Shown here one piece after another: positions 1-7,278 of a stretch of 7,697 bases of DNA (the stretch's first letter is position 1; every line of letters begins with the position of its first letter). The translations under genes and the position numbers were made by a program. The notes beneath the pieces are model-generated. The model was not told the origin of the DNA and did no database searches. It saw only the letters and a list, made by a program, of their open reading frames with translations. Location: positions 1-7,697 of the forward strand of contig JADFRH010000109.1 in NCBI GenBank assembly GCA_022561415.1, given 5' to 3'. The DNA is from Planctomycetota bacterium (lineage in GTDB: Bacteria; Planctomycetota; Phycisphaerae; UBA1845).

Positions 1-90
1 CTGAGACCGAGACGCTCTTCTCGTTAAGAAACAGCCGAAGCGTCTCGAACGGCGTGGCTTTTTCGTTTGTTGAACACCATGGATGATAAC

Positions 91-123
91 AATCCAAAAT
101 CCAAAATCTAAAATCCAAAATCC
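91..123. repeat. Heptanucleotide tandem array (AATCCAA)n
   Basis: Four full copies of a 7-bp unit plus five bases of a fifth; the third copy reads AATCTAA. The array begins one base beyond the stop codon of the DUF1501 gene, so it forms the start of that transcript's 3' untranslated region. AT-rich 7-bp arrays of this type are a known class of short tandem repeat in cyanobacteria and planctomycetes. Bases 1-90 to the left hold no gene I can support, only a 9-bp inverted repeat (8-16 with 39-47) that lacks a terminator-like T run. Confidence 0.9.
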
Positions 124-124
124 C

Positions 125-1576
125 TCAAGCGAGCACCGCCTCGATCACCTTGCCGTGGACGTCGGTGAGGCGGATGTCGCGGCCGCTGAAGCGATAGGTG
201 AGCCGGTCGTGGTCTATCCCCAGCAGGTGCAGCATCGTGGCGTGGAGCTCGTGGATGGTGGTCGGGTTTTCGACGACGCGGTAGCCGTACTCGTCGGTCC
301 GGCCATAGACCGTCCCACCCCGGATGCCGGCGCCGGCCAGCCAGATGGTGAACGCCGACGGGTTGTGGTCGCGGCCATCGGTTCCCTGAGCAAAAGGCGT
401 GCGGCCAAACTCGCCGGCCCAGACGACGAGCGTCTCGTCGAGGAGCCCCCGCGCCTTGAGATCTTTCAGCAACCCTGCAATGGGTTGATCGACGGCGTGG
501 GCGTTGCGCTCGTGACCGTCCTTCAAGCCGGAATGCTGGTCCCACCGGTCGGCTTTGACGCTCGGGCACGTCAATTCGATAAACCGAACCCCCCGCTCGA
601 CGAGCCGCCGGGCCAGCAGGCATTGCGTGCCGTAGCTGCGGGTGTGCGGATCGTCGGAATCCAGGCCGTAGAGCCTTTTCGTCGCCTTCGTCTCGCCGGA
701 GAGATCCGTCAGTTCGGGTACGGAGGCTTGCATGCGAAAGGCGAGTTCATAGTTCGAAATGGCCGACTCCACCTGGTCGGCGTGCCCGAGGCGGCCCAGC
801 AACCGTTGGTCCATGCGGTTCATCAAGGCCATCTTCTGGCGCTGCAGCTCGGAGGTGGCTTCGAGCGGGATGATGTTGGCCAGCGGGACCTCGCCCGACC
901 GGAAGACAGACCCTTGATACGAGGCCGGGAGGAAGCCGCTGTTGAAATTATCGAGGCCGCCGGGCGGGATCAGCCCGCCGTCGAGGACCACGTAGCCGGG
1001 CAGGTCCTGGTTTTCGCTCCCCAACCCATACGTGACCCAGGCGCCCATCGAGGGACGGCCTTGAATGCCGATGCCCGTATGCAAGAAATAATTGGCATTG
1101 GTATGCTCCGGAAAATCGGCCACCATCGACCGGATCACGGCCAGGTCGTCGGCGCAGCTGCCCATGTGGGGGAAGAGATCGCTGACCGGTAGGCCGGACT
1201 CGCCGTAGCGTTTGAACCCCCACGGGCTTTGCAGAATGATGCCGACGTCGTCGAACTGCGTGGCGTCTACCTTGAACTTGTCGCGCGGATTCTCGCCGTG
1301 TTCGCGAGCCAGGCGTGGTTTCGGGTCGAAGCTGTCGACCTGCGAGACGCCGCCGTCCATGTAGAGAAAGATGATGCTCCGGGCCTTGGGGACGTGATGC
1401 GGCGCCCGAGGGGCGAACGGGTTGGCGCCGGCCTCCTGGCGTGTGCTGGAGAGCACCTGCCCGAAGGGGACGCTGCCCATCAAGCCCATCAACGAGACGG
1501 CCCCAAAGCCGTTTCGGCACAGGGCCAGCATCTCGCGCCGGGTCATCGGGCAGGTGATGTGATGGGGGTTAGACAT
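125..1576 (-). CDS. DUF1501 domain-containing protein, Tat-exported
   Basis: A 483-residue protein of the DUF1501 family, which is distantly related to the alkaline phosphatase/sulfatase fold; its reaction is not established. The N-terminus has a twin-arginine motif (TRREML, residues 12-17) followed by a hydrophobic stretch (about 22-37), so export by the Tat pathway in folded form is likely. Family landmarks are FLYMDGGVSQVDSFDP (70-85), WDQHSG (345-350), GEFGRTP (388-394), DHNP (403-406) and a C-terminal HATMLHLLGIDH block (445-456). The Asp and His residues in these blocks are candidate metal ligands by analogy with the fold. The start is fixed by the one-base TGATG overlap with the stop of the upstream PSD1 gene. 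There is no Shine-Dalgarno site, so translation is probably coupled to that gene. The frame stays open upstream to about 2263, but that part lies inside the PSD1 gene and is not coding. Length and motifs look complete. Confidence 0.95.
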   Translation of the reverse strand: MSNPHHITCPMTRREMLALCRNGFGAVSLMGLMGSVPFGQVLSSTRQEAGANPFAPRAPHHVPKARSIIFLYMDGGVSQVDSFDPKPRLAREHGENPRDKFKVDATQFDDVGIILQSPWGFKRYGESGLPVSDLFPHMGSCADDLAVIRSMVADFPEHTNANYFLHTGIGIQGRPSMGAWVTYGLGSENQDLPGYVVLDGGLIPPGGLDNFNSGFLPASYQGSVFRSGEVPLANIIPLEATSELQRQKMALMNRMDQRLLGRLGHADQVESAISNYELAFRMQASVPELTDLSGETKATKRLYGLDSDDPHTRSYGTQCLLARRLVERGVRFIELTCPSVKADRWDQHSGLKDGHERNAHAVDQPIAGLLKDLKARGLLDETLVVWAGEFGRTPFAQGTDGRDHNPSAFTIWLAGAGIRGGTVYGRTDEYGYRVVENPTTIHELHATMLHLLGIDHDRLTYRFSGRDIRLTDVHGKVIEAVLA

Positions 1577-4500
1577 CAGATCAGAAAGATAAACTCTTTG
1601 AGGTTCAGCACCACGTGGCAGTAGGCGGCCCAGGGCCTCGGGTCGTCGAAAGCCGCGTCGTCGGCCAGGTCGTACAGGCGGGCCTGTTCTCGGATAAACG
1701 CGAGGGCGTTTTCTGTTTCCGCTGCCGTCGGTGTTCGGGACAGGGCCGACAGGTAAATATGCGTGATTTTTTCCTCCGGATCCAGATCTTTGCGCGCCAT
1801 CAGGGCATCGGCCCACACGGCGGCTTGCTCGGCCACGAAGGGATCGTTGAGCAGGGTCAGCGACTGGGCCGGCACGTTGCTGGTGTTGCGTTTGCCGAAG
1901 GTAGAAAACGGAATCGGCATATCGAAGGCCAGCATCATCGGCGAGAGAAAGTTCCGCCGCACGGCCACATAGACGCTGCGCCGGCCCGCCCCGTCGAGCG
2001 GACCCGAGACCTCCGGCCGGCCGCGTCCTTTCATAAACTCCGTCAGATGAATGGGCACCGGTTCGCCGTACATTGTCGAATCCAGCCGGCCCGAGACGGC
2101 CAGGATGGCGTCGCGGATCGCCTCGGCTTCGAGTCGGCGCACGGGGTAGTAATGCCAGAGCCGATTCTCCGGATTGACCCCGTCGGCCTGCACGTCGGCC
2201 TGCGTCGATTGGCGGAAGGTGTGCGAGCGCACCATCTCCCGAATCATCGCCTTGATCGACCAACCGTCCTCCATGAAGCGCAGCGCCAGGTAGTCCAGCA
2301 ACGCCGGATGCGTCGGCGGCTTGCCCTGCGCGCCGAAATTATCCACCGTCTCGACGAGGCCGCGTCCGAAGACGTGGTGCCAGATCCGATTGACCATCAC
2401 GCGGGCCGTCAACGGATTGTCGGGATGCGTGATGGCCTGTGCCAGTTCCAGCCGTCCACTCGCCGTCGTTGTAAACGGGGTGCCTTCAGGATCCAGCGCC
2501 GTCAAGAAGCGGTGCGGGACGGGTTCGCCGACGAGCGTCTTGTAGTTGCCTCGTTCAAAGACCGGGCTGCTGACGGCATTGCCCTCGGTCACGCCCGCAA
2601 CGTATTCCACGTTGCCGAACCGTGACTCGATCTCCTGGATTTGCCTGATCAGCGGAGCCACGGCGTCGAGCGAGGCGTCGAGGCGGCCTTGCTGGAGGAG
2701 GTCGTTGAGTAGGGCTACCTGTCGGGCGTCGGCCTGCCCGGCAGCCCAGGCACGGATGGCCTGTTGGACGGCCTCGACTGGCGGATCACTGAACGAGGGA
2801 TAGGTCATCGCCATATCCAGCGGACCCCCGGTGTAAGCCACGGCGTAGGCGGCTTCGATAAAGGACGAGTCGTCGGTGACGAGCTTGTGATTCTCGGTGA
2901 TGAACCGCTTTTTGTCGTAGGTGCCCACCAGCAACTCGACGTAGGCTTTCCGGCCTTTCCACATGCCCACGTCGAACCGGTAGGTGGTCAGGTCGGGGCT
3001 CTCGATCTCCTGGTCCAGCCCGCCTTGGATGGGAAAGCGAATGAGCTGGAAGTTGTCGATGATAATGCGGATGACCGATTTGTAACCCGCCGCCAGAACA
3101 TCGATGGTGTCGTGTTCGATAGTAAACGTCGGCGAACGTAGCGCGCCCGGCACCCCACGCGCCCACCGCCGGCTCGACGCCACGCCGGATGCCAGGCTGT
3201 CGAGCGTCATCCGGTCCAGGTCGAAGAGGGGTGCTCCGAGCACCGGACGGTCGCCGAAGGCCGGGCCGTGCGCAAACCAACCATCGAAGGTGCCGTCACG
3301 GAAGTCGCCGAGGATGCGGGGAGCGGCGATGGTATCGGCGTGTGATAATAATTCCCCCTTTGAAGGGGGTGCCGAGCGCAGCGAGGCGGGGGATGTTCTC
3401 TCAGATGATCGCCCCTCCTCGACCTTGTTATCGATCCGTGGTGTCGTCACATCCCCCTGCCGCACCGGTGTCTCTTCAAGCCCCTTCAGCCACCGCTCGG
3501 CGAGGCGGTGGCGGATGTCGGATTTGAGGGCTTTGATTGAATCGAGTCGCGTCTCGGTGTGGGCCGAGAGCAGCGCGGTTGGTGCGAAGCGGGTGCTCTC
3601 GATGATGCTGTAGAGGGCGTAGTAGTCGGTGGTGGGAATCGGATCGAATTTATGATCGTGGCAGCGGGCGCAGGCGACCGTCAGGCCCTGGAACGTCTTG
3701 GTCGTCACGTCGATGATGTTGTCGATGCGCTCGGCTTCGTCGATGCGAACGTCTACCGGGCTATGCTTGCCCTCGCCCATCCCTATGAAGACCGTCCCGA
3801 GGACCGACTCGTTGAAGCCTTCTTCCGGATGCCGGCGCGGCGGGTCCAGGAGATCGCCGGCCAGGTGCTCCGTCACGAACTGGTCGTAGGGCACGTCGGC
3901 GTTGAAGGCGCGGATGAGGTAGTCACGATAGCGCCAGGTCCCATCGATCGTGAAGTCAAACTCGTGGCCTTTCGAGTCGGCATAGCGGACAAGGTCCATC
4001 CAGTGACGGGCCCATCGTTCGCCGAAATGGGGGGAGGCCAGCAGGCGATCGACCAGCGTTGAATAGGCGTCGGGCGTTTCGTTTTCCACAAAAGCGCGCA
4101 CCTCTTCCGGTGAGGGCGGCAAGCCGGTAAGGATGTAAGACAGCCGGCGGATCAACGCTGCCCTGGAAGCCGACGGAGCCGGCATCAGGCCACGAGCATC
4201 GAGTTCGGCGAGGATGAAGCGGTCGATCCAGTTTAACGGCCAGTCTGCGGCTTTCACGCGGGGAACGGGATGCCGACGCGGCGGCACGTACGCCCAGTGC
4301 TTCGCCCACACGGCTCCCTGTTCGACCCACTTCTTCAGCAAAGCGATTTCCCGTTTCGAGAGCGACTTTTTCGATTCGGGCGGCGGCATTCTTGTGAATT
4401 CATCGGCCGACGTGATGCGTTTGATGAGTTCGCTCATCCGCGGTTTGCCGGGAACGACGGCGCGCTTCCCGTCGCGTTTCGCTTTCGCGCTGTTCTCGAC

Positions 4501-4713
4501 GTCGAGCCGCAGGTCGGCTTTGCGCTCCTTCTTGTCCGGTCCGTGACATTGGAAGCATCGGTCGGCGAGGATCGGCCGGATGTGGCGGTTGAAGTCGATC
4601 TTGGCGGGAATTCCCGCGTTCGATTCATCCGCCGCGACGGCCGTTGCGAACGATCCGAAAAGACCGAGCAGCGGAACGGCGAACAACAGTTGAGCGCGAT
4701 GATGAGCCGGCAT
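1576..4713 (-). CDS. PSCyt1/PSCyt2/PSD1 (DUF1549/DUF1553) large secreted cytochrome-type protein
   Basis: A 1045-residue exported protein of the planctomycete cytochrome family. The chosen ATG gives a clean signal peptide (hydrophobic core about residues 8-24, cleavage near AVAA-DE at 28/29); an in-frame start 30 codons earlier would bury it. Domain order: PSCyt1 (about 38-130) with a haem-binding motif CFQCH (53-57); PSCyt2/DUF1549 (about 138-370) ending in a second CXXCH, CARCH (348-352), before [16 protein letters not shown]; a hydrophilic linker (about 410-465); a 160-residue module beginning [10 protein letters not shown] and containing [14 protein letters not shown], which resembles a beta-sandwich; a short helical segment (about 645-700); and PSD1/DUF1553 (about 750-1045) with [20 protein letters not shown] and a typical C-terminus NLKEFIFLI. 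Two haem sites suggest a periplasmic redox role, but the substrate is unknown. It is the first gene of a tight operon with DUF1501. The linker contains a palindromic repeat read in frame (3350-3397). Confidence 0.95.
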   Translation of the reverse strand: MPAHHRAQLLFAVPLLGLFGSFATAVAADESNAGIPAKIDFNRHIRPILADRCFQCHGPDKKERKADLRLDVENSAKAKRDGKRAVVPGKPRMSELIKRITSADEFTRMPPPESKKSLSKREIALLKKWVEQGAVWAKHWAYVPPRRHPVPRVKAADWPLNWIDRFILAELDARGLMPAPSASRAALIRRLSYILTGLPPSPEEVRAFVENETPDAYSTLVDRLLASPHFGERWARHWMDLVRYADSKGHEFDFTIDGTWRYRDYLIRAFNADVPYDQFVTEHLAGDLLDPPRRHPEEGFNESVLGTVFIGMGEGKHSPVDVRIDEAERIDNIIDVTTKTFQGLTVACARCHDHKFDPIPTTDYYALYSIIESTRFAPTALLSAHTETRLDSIKALKSDIRHRLAERWLKGLEETPVRQGDVTTPRIDNKVEEGRSSERTSPASLRSAPPSKGELLSHADTIAAPRILGDFRDGTFDGWFAHGPAFGDRPVLGAPLFDLDRMTLDSLASGVASSRRWARGVPGALRSPTFTIEHDTIDVLAAGYKSVIRIIIDNFQLIRFPIQGGLDQEIESPDLTTYRFDVGMWKGRKAYVELLVGTYDKKRFITENHKLVTDDSSFIEAAYAVAYTGGPLDMAMTYPSFSDPPVEAVQQAIRAWAAGQADARQVALLNDLLQQGRLDASLDAVAPLIRQIQEIESRFGNVEYVAGVTEGNAVSSPVFERGNYKTLVGEPVPHRFLTALDPEGTPFTTTASGRLELAQAITHPDNPLTARVMVNRIWHHVFGRGLVETVDNFGAQGKPPTHPALLDYLALRFMEDGWSIKAMIREMVRSHTFRQSTQADVQADGVNPENRLWHYYPVRRLEAEAIRDAILAVSGRLDSTMYGEPVPIHLTEFMKGRGRPEVSGPLDGAGRRSVYVAVRRNFLSPMMLAFDMPIPFSTFGKRNTSNVPAQSLTLLNDPFVAEQAAVWADALMARKDLDPEEKITHIYLSALSRTPTAAETENALAFIREQARLYDLADDAAFDDPRPWAAYCHVVLNLKEFIFLI
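3350..3397. repeat. Palindromic repeat element embedded in frame in the PSD1 gene
   Basis: On the plus strand the element starts AATTCCCCCTTTGAAGGGGG (3350-3369), a near-perfect palindrome that can form a 6-bp C/G stem with a TTGA loop. It continues through GCCGAGCGCAGCGAGGC to a second run GGGGG (3388-3392), which can compete for the same C run. On the gene strand it encodes [17 protein letters not shown] (residues 439-455) in the linker before the beta-sandwich-like module. The sequence resembles a dispersed repeat I know from intergenic regions of several bacteria, including planctomycetes; that recollection was not checked. Length and frame leave the host gene open. Confidence 0.75.
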
Positions 4714-4773
4714 GTTTTCAGGGACCGTTGACGAATTGGGGAGATCGCGGTTTGAGTCTGAACTCTGTCTGCT

Positions 4774-4803
4774 ATCGCAGCATATTCGTAACGGCGATGT
4801 CAA
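4774..4803 (-). promoter_or_regulatory. Candidate promoter for the PSD1-DUF1501 operon
   Basis: On the minus strand a perfect TTGACA (4803-4798) is followed after 18 bases by TGCGAT (4779-4774), only three of six matches to a -10 box. It would start transcription near 4767, about 55 bases before the PSD1 ATG, and it lies downstream of the inverted repeat that follows the transporter gene. Position and -35 box support it; the weak -10 makes it tentative. Confidence 0.3.
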
Positions 4804-4846
4804 GCTGGTCGTGTCGGCGGCAGACGGGAATTCGCAGCGGTTTCAG

Positions 4847-4914
4847 TTTAGCCGCGACTCGGAGTCTTCGGAGAGGAGCGCTCCTCTGCGCAAAGCCTTC
4901 GAGTCGCGGCTAAA
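4847..4914. repeat. 68-nt inverted repeat between the transporter and PSD1 genes
   Basis: Perfect 15-bp arms TTTAGCCGCGACTCG (4847-4861) and its complement (4900-4914) enclose an inner perfect 16-bp palindrome AGAGGAGCGCTCCTCT (4872-4887), with imperfect pairing between. The transcript of the MFS gene would fold it into a long hairpin beginning 32 bases after its stop codon. No T run follows, so it is not a classic intrinsic terminator, but it could stop or stabilise the mRNA end. CAG occurs immediately outside both arms (4844-4846 and 4915-4917), which would fit a small insertion with a 3-bp target duplication or could be chance. Confidence 0.85.
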
Positions 4915-4946
4915 CAGTGAACGTCTCATTCGACCCCGCACGAATT

Positions 4947-6281
4947 TTATGCGTCGATCGGTCCCGCGGTGTTTGTGGGTTTGTGTTCCGGCGGGCGAGC
5001 CGTGCAGACCAAGGCGCAACTCAACAGCGGTACGATCGTGAATGCGATCAAAGCCGCGTCGTAGGAACCGAGTTCGTCGACGGCCAGCGCGAGCGGCAAC
5101 GGGCCGACCGCGGCGCCCAGAATCATCACCGCCATCGCCACGCCGCGGATCGCGCCTTGATGATTGCGGCCGTAGTACGTCAACCAGACCACGGAGCCGG
5201 CGCTGCGAAGAATGCTGCCGTGCAAACCGAGCAGCACGGCGTACAGAATGGCGATCGCCGCGAACGGCATCACCAGCACGGTGGTCGTTGCGACGGCCAA
5301 CAGCAGCATCGCGATTGCCAGCAGAAACCGGTTCTGGTAACGGTCCGTGAGCAAGCCGGCGCCGATCGCTGCCAGCGTGGCAACTGCGGCTTGAAGGGAG
5401 ATCAACCCCAGCGCCCATCCGGCGGAAACACCGCGGCTGCCCAGCAACGACACCTGGTGAAACACCAGCCCGGTTCCCACCATGCCGCTCGTTGCGGGGA
5501 CACAGAGCAGTTTCCAGAACGTCTTGTCCCGCAGCACGTCTCGAACCGCCCAAATCGTTTGCGGTTCTTTTTCGTGCGGTGTCCGTTTCGATGTGCTCGA
5601 CGCGGGGACGTCGGTTTTCGGCGGGCGATCGATCCCGTCCGGCAGTAGTCCGATGTCTTCGGGCCGGTCGCGAATGAACAGAATGCCCGGCAGCACGAGA
5701 ATCAACCACACCATCCCCGCCAACACCAACCATCCCGTCTGCCAACCGAACTGCGCGATCAGAAACCGGTGGATCAGCGGGAAACTCATCACCGACAGAC
5801 TGCCCCCCAAACCGGCGATTGCCGTCGCGAATCCGCGGCGAATTTCAAACCATTCCCCGACCAGCCACGCGGCCACCAGCGTCAACGCTCCCTGCCCCAA
5901 CGACCGCACGAAGCTGAAAGCGACGTACAAACCGCCGAGCGTGGTCACCTGCGACATTCCCAGACAGGCAGTTCCCAGCAAGACGCCGATCGTCGGCAGC
6001 ACGCGCCGCGCGCCGAAGCGGTCGACGAGACGGCCGACGAACGGCAGCGACAATCCGCTGACGATCGTCGCGAAGGCATACGCGAGCGAATAATCCGTTT
6101 CGCTGATGCCCAGCGTCAACCGCATCGGTTCCTTGAACGCGGCCACCGAATACGACTGCCCGGGAGCCGATACGTACTGCGCCGCCGCCGAAATGCCCAG
6201 CATCGTCCAACCTGGAAAATACCGGCGCCGCGATTCGCCGGGCGGATCTTGCAGCGCCGGCGTCTGTGGGGAAGATTGCAT
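4947..6281 (-). CDS. MFS transporter, oxalate/formate antiporter (OFA) or monocarboxylate-porter type
   Basis: A 444-residue inner-membrane secondary transporter with about 12 hydrophobic segments in two halves. The first half has YFPGWTMLGISAAAQYVS at TM1 (about 21-38) and the major facilitator loop motif GRLVDRFGARR (83-93) between TM2 and TM3. TM6 ends in IRDRPEDIGLLPDG (203-216), typical of the OFA/monocarboxylate branch. A charged cytoplasmic linker (about 217-245) leads to the second half, which has the weaker loop motif GLLTDRYQNR (309-318). The likely cargo is a small carboxylate, but substrate cannot be read from sequence. The ATG at 6281 was chosen because it leaves a short hydrophilic N-terminus before TM1. 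A GTG at 6440 would add 53 Arg/Pro-rich residues of doubtful coding character. No convincing Shine-Dalgarno site precedes either start. The stop is followed by a 68-nt inverted repeat, so it is probably transcribed apart from the PSD1 operon. Confidence 0.9.
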   Translation of the reverse strand: MQSSPQTPALQDPPGESRRRYFPGWTMLGISAAAQYVSAPGQSYSVAAFKEPMRLTLGISETDYSLAYAFATIVSGLSLPFVGRLVDRFGARRVLPTIGVLLGTACLGMSQVTTLGGLYVAFSFVRSLGQGALTLVAAWLVGEWFEIRRGFATAIAGLGGSLSVMSFPLIHRFLIAQFGWQTGWLVLAGMVWLILVLPGILFIRDRPEDIGLLPDGIDRPPKTDVPASSTSKRTPHEKEPQTIWAVRDVLRDKTFWKLLCVPATSGMVGTGLVFHQVSLLGSRGVSAGWALGLISLQAAVATLAAIGAGLLTDRYQNRFLLAIAMLLLAVATTTVLVMPFAAIAILYAVLLGLHGSILRSAGSVVWLTYYGRNHQGAIRGVAMAVMILGAAVGPLPLALAVDELGSYDAALIAFTIVPLLSCALVCTARPPEHKPTNTAGPIDA

Positions 6282-6533
6282 CTGCGGGGAGAGATTCGCG
6301 AAGGAAGCCGGGCCGCTTGGTTCCCTGCCCGGTTTGCGGACGCATGGGCTGGATGGCGTGTGCAGTCGTCGGCGAATTCGGTCTGAAACGCCAACCAGGA
6401 AAGGAAACGTAGCACAACGCACCATTTCCCGCCAGAACACCGGACAATGGGTTGTGGGTTAGGTTACTTAAATCGTGAAACTTTGCGCAAATGAGTCAAG
6501 TTTTGTTCATGGTATGTTCACCGTATCCGAACC
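6282..6533. other. Noncoding upstream region of the MFS gene
   Basis: No gene is supported here. The half next to the transporter is GC-rich; from about 6455 it becomes AT-richer, as expected of a promoter region. A perfect 10-bp palindrome TTTGCGCAAA (6482-6491) is a possible operator. A TTGACT on the minus strand (6499-6494) resembles a -35 box, but no acceptable -10 lies 16-18 bases further on. Confidence 0.4.
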
Positions 6534-6581
6534 GTCGAAAGTCGAAAGTCGAAAGTCGAAAGTCGAAAGTCGAAAGTCGAA
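6534..6581. repeat. Heptanucleotide tandem array (GTCGAAA)n
   Basis: Six perfect copies of GTCGAAA and a six-base partial seventh, with no mismatches. The uniformity suggests recent expansion by slippage and likely length variation between strains. It lies about 250 bases upstream of the MFS start codon and is followed within six bases by a second 7-bp-period array. Confidence 0.97.
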
Positions 6582-6586
6582 TTTCA

Positions 6587-6614
6587 GCTAACCGCTAATT
6601 GCTAACCGCTAATT
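6587..6614. repeat. 14-bp tandem duplication built of two 7-bp variants
   Basis: Two perfect copies of GCTAACCGCTAATT (6587-6600 and 6601-6614). Each copy is itself two related heptamers, GCTAACC and GCTAATT, so the underlying period is again 7 bp. Just to the right, 6615-6673 carries no gene; it holds a small perfect hairpin GAGGC-AAA-GCCTC (6646-6658). Confidence 0.95.
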
Positions 6615-6673
6615 GCGGACGATTCACACATGCGAAAGTTGGTCTGAGGCAAAGCCTCGCTAGATTGGTTCCT

Positions 6674-7097
6674 AAGTGGGAGGGCTGTCCCTGAAAGAGT
6701 GATTGGTGTCAAGTGGTTTTCTGAAAGTTTTGTGCAGAGTTTCTCTGGGGCGAGCCGGGGCTTCCTTATTGAGTCTGTTTTTCTCGACGAGCCGTTTCGC
6801 CTGCGATGCCGGTCACGGCGAATTCATGGAGATGGTCAACTGCCTGTGATGCCGGTCGATTCCGAGGGACAGCATGTGTGGTTCTCCTGTCTCGTGGGCA
6901 ATCATCGGCGAACCCCACCGGCTACGCCGTAGACTTTCCGGAGAACCATTTTGACGCGCCGAACGTTGCTCTTTCATCGAATCAGGGTCGAAGCGAAGCC
7001 CCCAGCCGAGCGCACGAAGCGGCGCTGACAGAGAAATCTATGGGAATCGGAGCGTTCAACTGCGGCCACCCAACTCAAAAACCAGACTGTCCCACTT
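6674..7097 (-). mobile_element. Decayed insertion-sequence relic, IS110-like
   Basis: The inner boundary evidence is a broken minus-strand transposase start (6875-6813) with a good ribosome-binding site. The outer ends are inferred from matching inverted termini: AAGTGGGA at 6674-6681 and TCCCACTT at 7090-7097, continuing with similar bases inward (GGGCTG against CAGTCTG). The body is only about 424 bp, so almost all of a transposase of normal length (over 300 codons) is missing. The transposase-proximal noncoding end (6876-7097) seems retained. IS110 elements usually lack perfect terminal inverted repeats, so the termini could belong to another element type. No target duplication is evident. 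Several short plus-strand ORFs here are not credible genes. Confidence 0.5.
6813..6875 (-). pseudogene. IS110-like transposase, N-terminal fragment
   Basis: Twenty codons starting MLSLGIDRHHRQLTIS and ending at a TGA. The GID-x-H pattern and following LTIS strand match the start of the RuvC-like DEDD domain of IS110-family transposases, with D7 as the presumed first catalytic aspartate. An AGGAG site lies eight bases before the ATG, unusually clear for this window, which supports a genuine former gene start. After residue 16 the similarity is lost and a partial duplication of 43-bp period interrupts the frame. It cannot encode an active enzyme. Identification rests on about 16 residues. Confidence 0.5.
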
Positions 7098-7123
7098 CGT
7101 CATCGACGGCTTCCCCGGATTCT

Positions 7124-7151
7124 TTGACGCCGTGTCCGGCGATGCGATAAT
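7124..7151 (+). promoter_or_regulatory. Sigma-70-type promoter for the small gene at 7279
   Basis: TTGACG (7124-7129) and GATAAT (7146-7151) are separated by 16 bases, with five of six matches to each consensus box. Transcription would start near 7158, giving a leader of about 120 nt. The leader contains a 10-bp palindrome CCTGCGCAGG (7232-7241) and short complementary stretches GAGCA/TGCTC (7201-7205, 7243-7247), so it could fold. Confidence 0.55.
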
Positions 7152-7278
7152 TCCCTGTTGCGGCGGCCGGAAGTGTCTGCGATGCCTTTGCCAGCCGAAG
7201 GAGCAGCCCGGCTGTCCAATCGGAGAATCAGCCTGCGCAGGTTGCTCGACACCGGGCGTCAGGGGAAGGAGTTGCAGC

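Noticed and set aside
8..47. 9-bp inverted repeat as terminator of the PSD1-DUF1501 operon
   Set aside because: The loop is 22 bases long and no T run follows on the minus strand within the window; it may be chance or part of an unseen feature to the left.
83..1192. 369-codon plus-strand open frame opposite the DUF1501 gene
   Set aside because: It is antisense to a gene with clear family motifs. Long open antisense frames are expected from GC-biased codon use, and its protein is Val/Gly/Arg-rich with no domain.
1577..2263. In-frame extension of the DUF1501 frame to about 712 residues
   Set aside because: The added part lies within the PSD1 gene in another frame of the same strand, and the TGATG overlap with a Tat signal right after the ATG fixes the real start at 1576.
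1615..2625. 336-codon plus-strand open frame opposite PSD1
   Set aside because: Shadow of the DUF1553 coding region; no recognisable motif, and the minus-strand reading is a well-known family.
4843..5745. 300-codon minus-strand frame overlapping the MFS gene
   Set aside because: Same strand, different frame from the transporter; Arg/Gly-rich translation without membrane segments, typical of an out-of-frame reading.
6282..6440. GTG start at 6440 for the MFS gene
   Set aside because: It would add 53 Arg/Pro-rich residues before TM1 that no transporter of this family needs; the ATG at 6281 gives a normal N-terminus.
6534..6614. CRISPR array
   Set aside because: The repeats are contiguous 7-bp units with no spacers and no cas genes nearby.
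6699..7150. Short plus-strand ORFs of 77 and 114 codons
   Set aside because: They lie on the antisense strand of the transposase relic and have poor ribosome sites and low-complexity translations.
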